Assembly: GCA_951799425.1 (NCBI GenBank)
Contig: OX637395.1
Coordinates: 37,410,323 to 37,474,322 of the forward strand
Source of the DNA: Ilex aquifolium
Taxonomy: Eukaryota; Streptophyta; Magnoliopsida; Aquifoliales; Aquifoliaceae
Length of the DNA stretch: 64,000 bases
Reading direction: 5' to 3'
The position numbers and the translations under genes are program-made. Position 1 is the stretch's first letter, and the number at the start of each line of letters is the position of its first letter. The notes beneath the pieces were generated by a model. The model was given only the letters and a program-made list of their open reading frames with translations. It searched no databases and was not told where the DNA came from. Of this stretch, positions 23,970 to 35,656 are shown piece after piece.

Positions 23970-24480
23970 AAATCACACACACACAATTACACCAAAATAA
24001 ACACACACACTACTACATTAAAATACATACATACACATATACTATTACACCAAAATACATACACTACTACACCAAAATACACACACACAATATTACACTA
24101 AAAATACACACACTTACACCAAAATACACGCATACACACACATACATACTATTACACTAAAATACACACACACATACTATTACACCAAAATACACACACC
24201 ACTACACCAAAATACACACAATATTACACTAAAACACACACACTTACACCAAAATACACACACTACTATACCAAAATACACGCATACATGTACATACATA
24301 CTATTACACTAAAATACACACACACACATACTATTACACAAAAATACACACACACATACTATTACACAAAAATACACACACACACACACTTACACCAAAA
24401 TAAACACACACTAATCAACAAAAAAATATACACAGTGTCGCACACACAGTGCCGCTCGCAAACACACAATCTTGATACAA
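23970..24480 (+). repeat. CA-rich minisatellite in the hAT element
   Basis: Irregular array of about 25-35 bp units of the type 'tactattacaccaaaata(ca)n'. The open frame across it is composition-driven and not a gene. Confidence 0.8.
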
Positions 24481-24953
24481 TGGGACATACAAACACTTAC
24501 ACATTGACAAATTAAAAACACAAACATAATTGTTGTTCCATCGCATAACATATTTCATACTAATAATTCACATCAATCCTTCATCATAACAATAAATAAT
24601 CCAAAAAAAGATACACATAACCATAGTACCATGTCTCCTTATCATTTAAAACTCACAAGTTGGGCGGAGCAAATGGAACACATGCTCAACCAAACATTAG
24701 GACAAGTTTAAAAAGAACATTACGAAATCTACTATAAGACATGCTATTCATGTTCAAATATTGTGTCAAACTTCACTTCCTCCTTTGACGAACCTTCTTC
24801 ATCCTAAACCAAAACAAAAAAAAATTGAATATACTATAAGTCCCAAAAGTAAAAACTAAATGAAAAGTTGAACCAAGTTCACAATAATCACAAAAAAACC
24901 TTACATATCCATTTTCAGCATCATTATTAGACTCCACACCAACTTCCCAAGAT

Positions 24954-27073
24954 TCATTCCACATCATTTGAAGAGCCAACAAATCCAGAAATTAATTTCT
25001 CAATGTCAATTGCAAGTTCCTCCTTCTCATCTGAATCTTCTTGAACTGCTTAAAACAAGTGCATAACATGAAATTCTAATATTGTAAATCTCAAAACAAT
25101 TAATTATAATATTAGCAAGAAATTGCAAGAGTTAATTTTACCTTCTAAACCATGTAACCAATCTCGAGTACATAATAATGCCTCTACATTCTTCGGCAAA
25201 ATTGAACTACGATATTTTCCAATGATATGACCTCCAATACTAAAAGCTGATTCTGAGGCAACTGTAGTAATGTGAATGCTCAACACATCATGGGCCATCA
25301 ATGAAAGCTCTGGATATCGGGTCCTATTTGCTTTCCAAAAACTTAGAACATCCAACTGTGCATTTCGCCTCCGATCAAGTAAAGATTTTTCTAAGTATAG
25401 ATCCAACTGTGATTTATTTCTGTTCAATCCGGAACGTTCTCTCAAATAACTCAAACTCCTACATTAATATAAACACAATATATAAGAAAATTACTAATAA
25501 ATCTATGAAAGTTAGTGATGTTACTTACATCCATTTCATCTTCATCTATTCCACTAGAAGCATTTCTCATTGTCGATGGATTAGTTGCAAAAGCTGACGG
25601 GGATAAACACTTGTACTCTTGGAAGAGTGAATGCAACTTCATCCGAACATTACTTATCTTTTCTTCACATGTTTCAGGATCAAGCTTTGCAAATGCAAAT
25701 TCAACAAACTTTAACTTATAACGAGGATCAAGCACTATGGCAAAGGAAAACACTATGCTATAACAATCCCAATACTTGTCAAATTTCCCCTTCATTTGTT
25801 GTGCCATGGAACTTATAACTTTATTTGGACTATTCAGTTCCTCTAGTATGAGTGTTTGAATTTTCCATACGCTACGAAAATACAAATTCGAAGTGGGATA
25901 TTGACTTCCTGAAAACAATGTTGTAATGTCATTAAAAGGTTTGAGAAACTTCGCTATCCTTTCAACCATGTTCCATTCTCTTGTGATGGACAAGTTTTGA
26001 AGTTAGTATCAATCAATTGCAACTGGCAAAATGCCCGACGATATAATAAAACACATTCAAGCATAAGATAAGTTGAATTCCATCTTGTTGGCACATCTTG
26101 GCATACTTTCTTACCACTTTTTATGGACAATTGTGCAATGCATTCTGCAAACTTGATCATCCTTCCCTCTGAACCTCTAACATATTTGACACTTTCTCGA
26201 ATCTTATACACAGATCCATCAATCATTTTTAAGCCCGCTTGAACAATAAGATTCAAGATATGTGCACCACAACGTACATGAAGAAATTCACCATCACATA
26301 TCAAAACATTTGTTAAAGAAAGATGATTCTTCAACAAATCAATCAAACCATCATTATACTTTGCATTATCCAAAGTAATTGTGAAATTTTTTTTTCTCAA
26401 TTCCCCATTCTTTTAGAAAAGTAATCACTTTTTCTGCTAAAAGTGGTCCATTATGAGGAGGGGGTATATGACGAAACATTAATATCCTTTTCTGCAGTAC
26501 CCAATGTTCATCCACATAGTGAGCAGTCAAAGTCATATAACCGTCTGTGGTGAGAGAAGTCCATAAATCTGAAGTCAAACAAATCCTACTTGGAATTAAT
26601 TCCAATGCATGTTTAAGTTGTTCTTTCTCCCTTTTATAAGCTTTCAAAATGTCCAATTTTGCGGTATTTCTTGAGATTGATTTCACATCTGGATTCAAGA
26701 AATTATGCAACTCTCTGATTCCTTCATGTTCCACAAACTTAAAGGGGTAATTATGCTTGATTATGACATCAGAAAGCTTCTTTCGATAGGCATCTTGATC
26801 AAAAGGTAGTTGTGGTGCCAACTCATTTGTGTCATGTTCAGGACAACAAGTTTTGAGATGTCGCTTCAAATTCGATGTTCCGGACTTGAAGTCTGTCATA
26901 TACAGTTGTTCACACTTTGTACACCTAGCCTCTTGTCTCCCCTCACTATTAACAGGTAATTTCCCAAAAATATCCCAAACTATAGAGCGAGACTTTCTAC
27001 CTCGTTTTCCGGTAACGGAACTTTCTTCACCATAATCAGCATTATCTTCTCTTATATTATCTCTTGAAGACAT
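24954..27073 (-). pseudogene. hAT transposase (BED-finger, RICESLEEPER-like), broken
   Basis: Domain order fits plant hAT transposases that cut and paste the element at its TIRs. It starts at ATG 27,073 with a basic N-terminus, then a BED zinc finger (CTKCEQ ... HLKTC, about residues 51-71). A catalytic RNase H-like core includes CGAHILNLIVQ and DVPTRWNSTY, followed by the DPRYKL region. The C-terminal dimerisation domain is at 25,142-25,458 (SQLDLYLE ... LSIHITTVASESAFS). Two introns can be placed: 25,459-25,528 (GTAAGT...TAG) and 25,046-25,141 (GTAAAA...CAG). The last exon ends at 24,954. Breaks: a shift in a run of nine T at 26,387-26,395, another near 25,985 and a third near 25,430. It cannot make an intact transposase. 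Confidence 0.88.
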
Positions 27074-27629
27074 GGCGGCCTCAATATGAATCTACACCCA
27101 CAAGCCAACCCAGTCAAGAAAAAAGTTGAAAAAAAGTACATGCCTAAAACAAAAGCCACTTAAAAAATCAAAAAAGCACAAAGGTAATTAAAAAACTACC
27201 TTATAAAATGGTATCTAAGTAAGGAAAAGGAGGAATGAGATGCACCAGAATATTATCAGTACACAATCGCACAAAAGAACAACTTTATTTTCCTTCAAGA
27301 AACCAAGTTCAATAGAAACCAAGAAGCTTCACACAATAATACAAGCAACATACAGTATATGAATACATGAAAACATGCACAGCAAGTAAACATGCACATA
27401 CGGTACTTTATTGTGTTTTTTGTTTGTCTTGGTCATGTTCTTTGTACACCCACTGTGAATCAAATTGTTTTGGGGCTGATTATTATTTTTTCTCATGCTT
27501 ATGTTTGCTATGCTATGTAGAAAGGTGTAGGTGTCATTTTGGTTATGTTCAAATGGTAGCCAATGCCTGATGGAATTTTAATTGTGTCTTTGACATTCAT
27601 TTAATGTTCTGTATATATTTGTTTTATAG
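27074..27629. other. Non-coding part of the hAT element
   Basis: A short upstream region of the transposase gene, then T-rich sequence ending in 'gttttatag', which looks like the intron preceding the captured SKP1-like exon. No gene seen. Confidence 0.5.
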
Positions 27630-27735
27630 GAGCTTGTTAGATCGGATATGTCCAGTGGTGACTAACATGATTAACAAGAATACTCTGGAGGAGATCTGCA
27701 AGACCTTGAACATAAGGAATGACTTCATTATGTGA
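27630..27735 (+). pseudogene. Captured SKP1-like exon (C-terminal Skp1 domain)
   Basis: After a good splice acceptor (ttttatag), the frame reads SLLDRICPVVTNMINKNT and then LEEICKTLNIRNDF before a TGA at 27,733-27,735. This aligns with the conserved C-terminal part of SKP1/ASK proteins, which bind F-box proteins in SCF ubiquitin ligases: the LLD, C, V, MI, K, T, EEI, KT, NI and NDF positions agree. The usual acidic tail after NDF is lost. It lies in a hAT element, opposite to the transposase, so transduplication of a host gene fragment is the simplest explanation. Too short to be functional alone. A possible next donor site lies at about 27,829. Confidence 0.7.
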
Positions 27736-28902
27736 GACTATATTACCTCTATGCTGCTCACTGGGTCAGGTCCTTCCGTTGAAGAAGCCACTTCTCATGC
27801 CTCTTTATGCCATCCCTCCATTTCTAAGGTAATTCAATTTTTTTGTGCACCATATGTATCAGTATAATACAAGCAAGATATATATATATATAGAAAACAA
27901 ATAAGTTATTACTAATAAGTCGGTCCATTCCCAATATCTCTAGCTTTTGGGCATTTCATCAAACACGTTGTAGGCATGTCACAACTGGTCAAAAAAAAAA
28001 TTGATCAAAACAACCCAAAACAACGAATTTGAAGCAATGCAAGAGGACAAAAACGTTAGACTGCTGTATAATTACGTGCACTCAAGAGGGAACTGGAGAT
28101 CGAGACAAGAAGAACAAAAAGAATGCAAGAAAAATAACAGAAAAAAGGAAAGGAAAATGTACGGAAAAATTTAATCGGTGATCGAGTCGAAGACGAATGG
28201 TGAAATCGACGAATTAGTTGTTCCGGTCATCGACGAATTAGCAGATCCCGGCGTTTCACAAGAATTCTCCGTCGCATTGAATTGGATTGAGGAGAGAGAA
28301 GAACATTTTTTTTTTGGCTTTTAACATCAAAGAGACTCCATGGAGTCTAACGGCTGGAACTGGTATGTGTATTTATGATTCATTAGTTTTTAAGAAGGAA
28401 ACCCAATGGGTACCTATTTTAAACCCGATTTAACCCATAAATTTAAACTAAATAATAGTATCCAACCCATATTAATAAAACAGGTATCCAACCCATTAAT
28501 TTATTGGCGAATTGGGCGGGTTAGTGGGTTGTGGGCAAGAATTGTCACCCCTGCTCATAACTATTGGATTGACAGTAAACCCAAGTAATTATTGGGACCC
28601 CTTACAAACTCTTCAATTGTGATAGATTATATCAGTAAATTATATTCAAATAGTATTAATGATTCAGTTTAAGACTCAAATCCATGGACCATGACCAATG
28701 CCCAAACTTATAGCCCCATACAAACAAAGACCAAGTCTAGTAGGCTCTCTTTCTCACATACTCTCTCTGGAGCCCCTCCCTTTCCTGAGTAAATATTAGT
28801 GTAATGATGATACCACGTCATTATTATTGGGTCAAACTTGTCCTTCCAAACAAATTTTAAGAAATAATAATGTTTTACATATCTTAGTTTATTTTTTGGA
28901 AA

Positions 28903-29400
28903 CACTACAACAATTATAGGCTTTAGTGACAAATTTTTTAGTGACCAAGTTATTTTCATCATTAATGATACCCTTTTAGCGATGACATGTGAATTTGTCA
29001 CTAATGGTCCAGGATGAGTGACAATAATACTATTTGTCACAAAAAGTTAACTTTTAGTGACGAATAATTGTTCGTCATCGTAACTTCGTCACTGAAAGTG
29101 TGAGAAATTAGATAAATAGTGATGAATTTTATTGTCATCACTCAAAATGATAAACAATTACTTTTAGTGACGAGATTAATAGTTTCTGAAAGTTTCAAGG
29201 TTTTGGTGATGACTTTGATGTCGTCACTAAAACACTAATGGCTTTGGTGATGACTTTGATGTCGTCACTAGAACTTTCATAGTTTTAGTGACAACATTGG
29301 TGTTGTTACTAAAACTTTTATATTTTTAGTGATGATTGTCAAGTCTCCACTAAAACTTCCATATTTTTAGTAACTAAATTAATTATGTCACTAAAAGTAA
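28903..29400 (+). mobile_element. CACTA element end, truncated
   Basis: Begins CACTACAACAATTATAGGC, a typical CACTA terminus, exactly where homology to unit 1 stops. It is followed by many 'tttagtgacga'/'cgtcactaaa' subterminal motifs to about 29,395. I could not find a matching right end ending in GTAGTG before 30,418, so the element is truncated. Confidence 0.65.
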
Positions 29401-30417
29401 AATTACATTGCATTGTGGATTATTTTATATTGTTTGACAAATTTCAAATTATACCATATCGATTTGCCATTTCTCAAATCACCCCTAACCTACAAAAAAA
29501 GAAAAAACATAACACTCCTGTTATTTCTAGACCAAACTACACCGTTAATTAAGTTTGTTAACAAGATTCTGAAATACCCTTAATAAATCCAAATAGTAAA
29601 ATCACCAATTTATTTAATTTAAATATCAATACTCATGTCACAACCTAGCTAGTATAGTGGTGTAAGGCAAGTTGAAGTCAACTCGAGTTAAATCAAAATT
29701 TTTAAAACTCTCAACCTGGGCTAAATTCGAAATTTTCAATCTGAGTGTCATTCATGGTTAAATTTTGAAATTGGATGATATGCAAGTAGGGGGTGGAATT
29801 TGAATCAAAATCGACTTCAATTGAGGTTTTGATTTTGAGGTAAATAACCTGGATAGAAATTCGAGTTGAAATGTAATTTAATTAAAGTTTGAATCTCAAG
29901 TTACGCAACTAGAACGTAAATTTGATATCAATTGGGTTGAATCGAATTTCACTTATTTGAGTTGGATCCTAAAAAGTAGAGACATAAATTGAATATTGTT
30001 TGAATTTAAATTGAGTTGATAATTTTTTATCCAACCTTTGCTCAATATATTTATTTTTTTTGGGTTGGGCTGAGGTGGATATCAAATTGACTCACTCAAA
30101 TTTCACTTCTACTCCAAGTTTCTCCTTTCATGAACCATAACCGAATCTTAGGGCATGTGACTTGAATTATGTTGGGTCGTGTTCGGATCGTGTTATATCA
30201 CGTTTGTGTCAAGTATTTGCCAACCATAACCAGCCAGTTTAATTAATCGTGTTAAACATCTAAATACTAATTAGACAACTAATGAATTAATCGTGTCAAG
30301 TATTATGTCGTGTTCGAGTTGACCCATATAACCCATGAATTAAAAATATTTTTGGGGCATGTTAAAAAAAATTAGATTTTATCACACATCTATATAATAA
30401 AGTATAATGATTTTGAA
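29401..30417. other. Repeat-like non-coding tail of the inserted block
   Basis: No gene. Contains degenerate plant repeats, among them 'gggtcgtgttcgg / aattaatcgtgtcaag' motifs at about 30,170-30,330 that resemble the non-autonomous hATs at 49.3 and 54.0 kb. Confidence 0.5.
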
Positions 30418-30738
30418 TCCCATTCCCAATGACTCGGTAATGAAGCCAAATTCATAACCACAAAAACCCGACTTCTCCTAATCCCACTGTCTCGTCGACT
30501 TGCACCTCCCTCCCCAAATCTCTCTTCTCTCCTTCACTCCTCTGCTCACCTCTCAACTCTTCTCTATCGAGCCCCATGCCATTCCACCTCTTCTTTCATC
30601 TCCTCTTACCTACTCTCTGCCTATTTCTCATCGGTTTTTGAAGCAAGGGGCAAAATCGATGACGAAGACCATCCTAAACTCGACGAGAACCAACTTTGAC
30701 CACCAATCTCAGCTTATTCCTTACTCTTAGTCAACAAT
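30418..30738 (+). repeat. 321-bp direct repeat, right copy
   Basis: Partner of 19,027-19,347. From 30,739 the Harbinger interior continues. Confidence 0.9.
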
Positions 30739-31729
30739 TGCATGTTTGTGAGTAGCTTTTATTAGTTAAGGTATAATATGGTATGCTGGGATTTGGGTAA
30801 TGTTTTTGGCATTCTGGTGGAATTTCTATGTGTTCATGTTGTCTTGATCAATGGGTAATTGTTGTGCGTATACAGTTGCATTAGTTTTTTGAGCTTATAC
30901 AACTGACTTTGTTTGGAAATCTATTAGGCAACCAAGCTATATTAGTGGACGCGGTAATGTCCGAAACCTGTTCGATGATAGTCCTAAATGAGAAAATGGT
31001 TGTTTTATAGAGGGTATTTATTGGGTAAATTCTTTAATTCATTATGTGAATCACAGAGGACCGGGGGATGAGTTGTTTTCCTATATCGATCATTGAATGC
31101 TTCTGAAAAACAAACAATACAAATTGGATAAGTTGTTTTTTTTGTCAAGTGATAAATCAAACATGGATTGCGTATGATTGATGGATTTTTTAATATTTCA
31201 AGTGATACTAGAATGTTGTATGCTATTCATTTAATAAGTAATTTGTTTTATGAATATCAAACTACGTCCAGTTGGTTGTAGTCAAAAGTAAGACTAATAC
31301 GATGTTGCTACAATTCTTATGTTGTTAGAAGTTGAGTATCTAGGTGCAAAGGGAAAGACTGTGACCTCTTTTTTCTTGGGCCATCATTTTATGTGGTGTA
31401 TTAGGCATTTTTAAGCTTCAAGTGTGTGCTTGATTAACCGGTTTCATGTATCCTGATAGCAAGCTTCATGTATCCAATCAAGAGTTTTTGGTATTGTTTG
31501 AAAAGAAATGTTACAAAATTAAAAGCTCCCAGTTTTGAGTTAGATTTTTTTGCTGGTTGGTATCTGATCATTAGATATAATGTTTATATTCATGTAACCA
31601 ATGGCCAAAAGTGGCATGTGAAACAGTATAAATCTCAAATTGTTAGATGTCATCCCCAGATGCTAGAAGCTTTTCATTATATTACTAAACTAAGATCCTG
31701 ACATCAAGTACATGATATCAACCTACATT

Positions 31730-33948
31730 TGTAAAATCCGAAAAAAAAAAAATTTAAATTTAAAAAAAAAATTAAAATTATTATTAAAATCATAATTAAA
31801 GGGGTAAAAGAATAATTAATTATTAAAGTACGGGTCAAAAACGTAAATTTTAAAAAAAATATTTACACTATATATATATAAGTGGAAGACTTTTGTGTCT
31901 TCCACTTTTGTTTTCTTCAGGAGAGGCGGCAGAGAGATAGAAGAGAAAAAGGAAAGAAAAGAAAAAGTAGACCTGCTTGACCTTCCTTCTCAGATCTACG
32001 AAGATTTAACCGTTTAATCGCTTCGGGCCAATAATTAAAATTGCTCTACTCAGCGAGAGCTACGCAACGACACCAAAGATCCTATTTTTCTTGAAAAATA
32101 TCAAGTACGAAAATCTAGGTCTAAAACTTGGGAAGCTGAATTTGGCTTTCCTTGGAGTCTATTACGTGGACTCACGCTACGAGAGGTAGGGTTTCCTCTA
32201 TTTAGATGTAATTTCAACTTAAAATATGTCATATGAAATGGGCAGGTTAAGAATGTATATCACATGTTAGGTCTTGACTAGTGTAACTAGTGGGTCAAAT
32301 ATAGGATTTATAATTAACCTTATAATTAGTAAAATCCTATTATAATTAACTTAGTGTAAGTTAATGTTAGTAATTTAAAGCATGTTAATTGTACATTAGC
32401 ATGACTTGATGTTTTAATGGCATATCAAGTTTAATAAAATTATTAGCTTGTTATATAATTATGAAATAATATGTATGTTAAATGATTATTTAGCATATGA
32501 TTATTGTGGTGGATTTGTGCTTATGTTTATAGAATTAATAAACATGTTGTCATGTTGGAAGTAATAAACATGTTAGTTGTGTAAATTGATTGTGCCCTCT
32601 AGGTGTTTGTTTAAATACCTAGGTGAATACAAGTATGTTAGTTAAGTTGATTATCTTATATAACATGCTTGGGATTGTGTTGAAAATGTCATTATATTAC
32701 ATTCATTATGTAATGGACATTGTAAATGGTATCAAAGGCAATTGCACATTGTATTGCATTATGCATGAGTTGCAATGTATTGTATTATGCATGAGTTGCA
32801 CTACATTCATGGGCATTGACATGGGTGGAAGTGTGTGCATGGTATGAAATCAATCACCACATAGGTGGTTGATCGTGGGCTCGGAAAAGTCGCACCAAGG
32901 TCCGACTGAGTCGCACAGGAAATTAAATGGATAAACGTGTCGGGGATAGCAAGAAGGGCTAGATTCTCCCTCGGGTACAAGACCCGCTTACTTGGTTTAT
33001 ACACTTTCCGGCGGTGAAATTCCAGAAATGTGTAACGGTGTAAACGGAGCCGCAGGTGGGATGTCCTGAAGATCCGTTGATGGTGTGGTGTCCCATTGGT
33101 GTAATACCATAAATCATCTCTCCACAAAGACACAAGAAAATGAATTAATTAGTCATTGAGTGTACATAACACCAATGACAGGGGGGGCTTGGAATGCCTG
33201 GATACATACGCATGACATTGCATGTATTGTGGGAGCTCAGGATAAGGCTCAGTGTTGGTATTGCTTGCTTGAGTTGCATCTCATGGCATGACATGATTTA
33301 TGACATTTGTTCATAATAGACATATTTGAATGAATGCATGAAATGATTGTTGTATGTGACATTTCATATGCATTTGGGTTGAGAAGAATTCTCTATAGGA
33401 GTTACCCTATTGAGCGTTGGCTCACCCTTTAAGGGAACATTTTTCAGGTATCGGTTAGGCATCTACCGAAGGCGAGGCCATGGGCCCGCTTTGACGACAG
33501 AGCCGGTCTGTGACTCTTATTTTGACCTTGCAGTCCCTTGTATATGTTTACTTTTGGCCTTGTATAATTTTTGTAAACAAAAACTTCTTTTATATTAAAA
33601 AGGCATGTATATGTGACTCTTTTTGAGATATTTATTCTTTTATGAATGAATGTACGTAGTAATGATGATTATGGTAGTATCCGATACTGTGCATTTAAGT
33701 ATGGATAAATGGACCCGGTGTGGTCAATATTGTATATTGGACCTCGGATGGGTCATGTGATTGTATGATTACACAGATTGTGTTTTGGGTAGAGTTTCTC
33801 GTACAAATGAAACTCTGCCCGAATTTTGTTAAATTATGGATCTCGGTAAATGGAGCATAATGGCGTGATATTGAGTTATACGAGTATTCCGCGTGTTGAT
33901 GAGTGATCAACCGGGTAATTACGGACACCCGAATTTTGGGGCGTCACA
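31730..33948 (+). mobile_element. Solo LTR, 2.2 kb
   Basis: Starts TGTAAAATCCG and ends GGGGCGTCACA (TG...CA), flanked by a perfect 5-bp TSD ACATT (31,725-31,729 and 33,949-33,953). On the plus strand a TATA tract (31,870-31,879) is followed by a transcript-start-like region and, near 33,540-33,600, by an AT-rich 3'-end-like region, so I orient it plus. No internal coding sequence or second LTR is present, hence a solo LTR from LTR-LTR recombination. Motifs such as 'gagcgttggctcaccc' recall chromovirus LTRs, but family is uncertain. Contained short frames are not genes. Confidence 0.85.
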
Positions 33949-34297
33949 ACATTAAACTAAAAAATTCTTACAGGATAAAGAAGCAAATCACACAAATTGG
34001 AGACTCCACCAAAGGAATTAACAGCAAATCTTTAGTGATAGCTAAGTGAATTTGTCAAAGTTCTTTACATGAATGTGCTAAATTTATTTTGCTCTATTTG
34101 CTAGCTTTGTGTTTGTTTAAGTGTTAAATGTGTGTTGTCATTAATCTCCCAATTGGTGGTGTTGTTGCAGTCCGTGACTTAAAGGAGGCAACAACTATGT
34201 TTGCCCGTGCAATTGGTATTGATGTTGCAGTCCGTAACTTAAAAGAAAAAAATTTTTGAAGAGTTATTGAAGATACTTGACCTTTCCATAAGTGAGA

Positions 34298-34413
34298 GTG
34301 CGCAAAGCCTCGAATATGTTGGCTCATGACTTCGATCTTACTAACCTTTTTTTGGCTATGCATGAGGCCGAGAAGACAGAATTTGTTAGAGGAATATTAA
34401 GCGGTGTTATTTG
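34298..34413 (+). other. Possible remnant of a transposon ORF, unrecognised
   Basis: An open stretch of about 38 codons (SNMLAHDFDLTNLFLAMHEA then EKTEFVRGIL) ending in TGA, near the right end of the Harbinger element. The amphipathic pattern looks protein-like, and it could be the tail of the Myb-like second protein that PIF/Harbinger elements encode. I cannot confirm any homology. Confidence 0.25.
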
Positions 34414-35052
34414 AACATATCTATTTGGATGGAGAATTAATTTGTACTATGTAGAAAGTTGTACGATGAACAAAATTATATTTATTTGGTTTGTGGAACA
34501 ATACACATATATTTTTTTACTTTTTTCTTTGGTAAATATTTATTTTTATTTTTTGGTGAGAACAAGAATATACATGTGTATGATAATGAAATTTATGCAT
34601 TTCAACTTTTTTTATTTGTTTATCAATTTTAAATATTTTTTTGGTGAATTTTATGTGATTATGTGTGTGAGTTAATTGTGCATTTAATCTTACTTGTCAA
34701 GTTCTAAAATTAATGGGAGTATTCATCATAAGGTAGTATGTTAAATTAAGTTAGAAATTCCATGATAAAAAATAAATTATATTTTGGCCAAATTTCATTC
34801 TATTCCTACATCAATAACTTAATCCAAGTATTGGAATGGAATGCACATTCTATTCCAAGACTTAATCCCAAGTTAATTGTCAAACATGGGAATGGTAATG
34901 CTTATTCCATTCCATTCCCAATGTCATTCCATTCTTATTTAAAGGTATTACCACGAACCAAACGCAGCGTAAGATGTTAGCTTGGCAGGAAGATTTGTGT
35001 AGTTAGCTCACCTAATCTATTGCCTTTTCAACTTGGACAATGTTAGATTGGC

Positions 35053-35234
35053 CAAATAATGAGATTAAAATAGATCACGTCATGCCGTGCCGACATGAAA
35101 ATGTTAATTCAGCAATGTGATGGTGTTGATTAAGCAATGTTTCGATTTGTTATCTAATTTTAAAACTCGTGTTTTAGATTAAAAATGTAATAACAAAGCA
35201 TCACAGATGCAGAGTGTACCCAACACATGCATTT
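35053..35234 (+). repeat. 182-bp direct repeat, left copy
   Basis: Differs from 39,864-40,045 at about three positions and has the same length. The pair flanks the 4.6 kb block carrying unit 4. Confidence 0.92.
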
Positions 35235-35540
35235 GTGGTAGTTTATTAAATCTTGTTTGCTATAAGTATATCGTGAATATGTGTTATCGGGTCGTGATAT
35301 GTTTTAATAATGACGTGATATCATCGTTATATTTAATATTGACTCCACCATGTGGGATTCACTGGATTCCTGCTAACATTTCTTTTGATTGAGACTAGAA
35401 CAATCAAACTTCTGTAACATCCCCTCAGTGGCCCTGATTTTCATACTTCAGTTTGCTATCCACAACCTTTACATGATAGTTTACTGTGCCCCATGTTTCC
35501 TGCTAATCATGGATTTCTTGCCATGGCCCTCTGTTCGACC

Positions 35541-35656
35541 GGGTCCAGCTCCTCTATGTTGATTAAAACTGTGTCATTTTGGTGTAAACGAAACGAAACT
35601 GTTTTAATCAACAACACTTCTATTATTGATTTTTTAAGAGCAGAGGATCCTCACCC
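35541..35656. mobile_element. Tiny MULE-type MITE, 116 bp
   Basis: Flanked by a perfect 10-bp direct repeat CTGTTCGACC (35,531-35,540 and 35,657-35,666). Ends GGGTCCAGCTCCTCT and, inverted, GGGTGAGGATCCTCT are imperfect TIRs. A 12-bp perfect inverted repeat (35,558-35,569 and 35,601-35,612) lies inside. Confidence 0.6.

Larger units (their letters stand above)
23821..28553 (-). mobile_element. hAT transposon, 4.7 kb
   Basis: Flanked by the 8-bp TSD CTCATAAC (23,813-23,820 and 28,554-28,561), as expected for hAT elements. Ends TAGATGTGGCAAAT and, inverted, CAGGGGTGACAATT are imperfect TIRs. Units 1, 2 and 4 lack it, so the empty site is known. Inside are a CA-rich minisatellite, the decayed transposase gene on the minus strand, and a plus-strand SKP1-like fragment. 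Confidence 0.92.
19359..28902. repeat. Tandem unit 3, partial, with gene a copy 3
   Basis: Matches about 1917-6713 of unit 1 apart from the hAT insertion at 23,821-28,553. The gene b part is missing because homology stops at 28,902, where a CACTA end begins. A segment at about 19,940-19,975 is deleted relative to units 1 and 2. Non-coding stretch 22,138-23,812 holds the same spacer repeats as unit 1. Confidence 0.9.
18836..34969. mobile_element. PIF/Harbinger-type element enlarged to 16.1 kb by nested insertions
   Basis: The outer ends are inverted copies: CGCTGCGTTTGATTCGTGGT at the left and, read on the minus strand from the right end, CGCTGCGTTTGGTTCGTGGT. They are flanked by TAA at 18,833-18,835 and 34,970-34,972, the TWA-type TSD of PIF/Harbinger elements. 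Subterminal regions are rich in 'cattcc/ggaatg' repeats, also usual for this superfamily. Removing the 11.07 kb block plus one 321-bp repeat, and the solo LTR with one TSD, leaves about 2.5 kb. I find no recognisable transposase, so the element is probably non-autonomous or heavily decayed. About 30,739-31,729 and 33,954-34,789 are its remaining interior and hold no recognised gene. Confidence 0.8.

Noticed and set aside
24288-24515. Thr/His-rich frame in the hAT element
   Set aside because: Produced by the CA minisatellite.
32807-33133. 108-codon minus-strand frame in the solo LTR
   Set aside because: Lies wholly within an LTR with exact TG...CA ends and TSD; LTRs of this type do not encode proteins.
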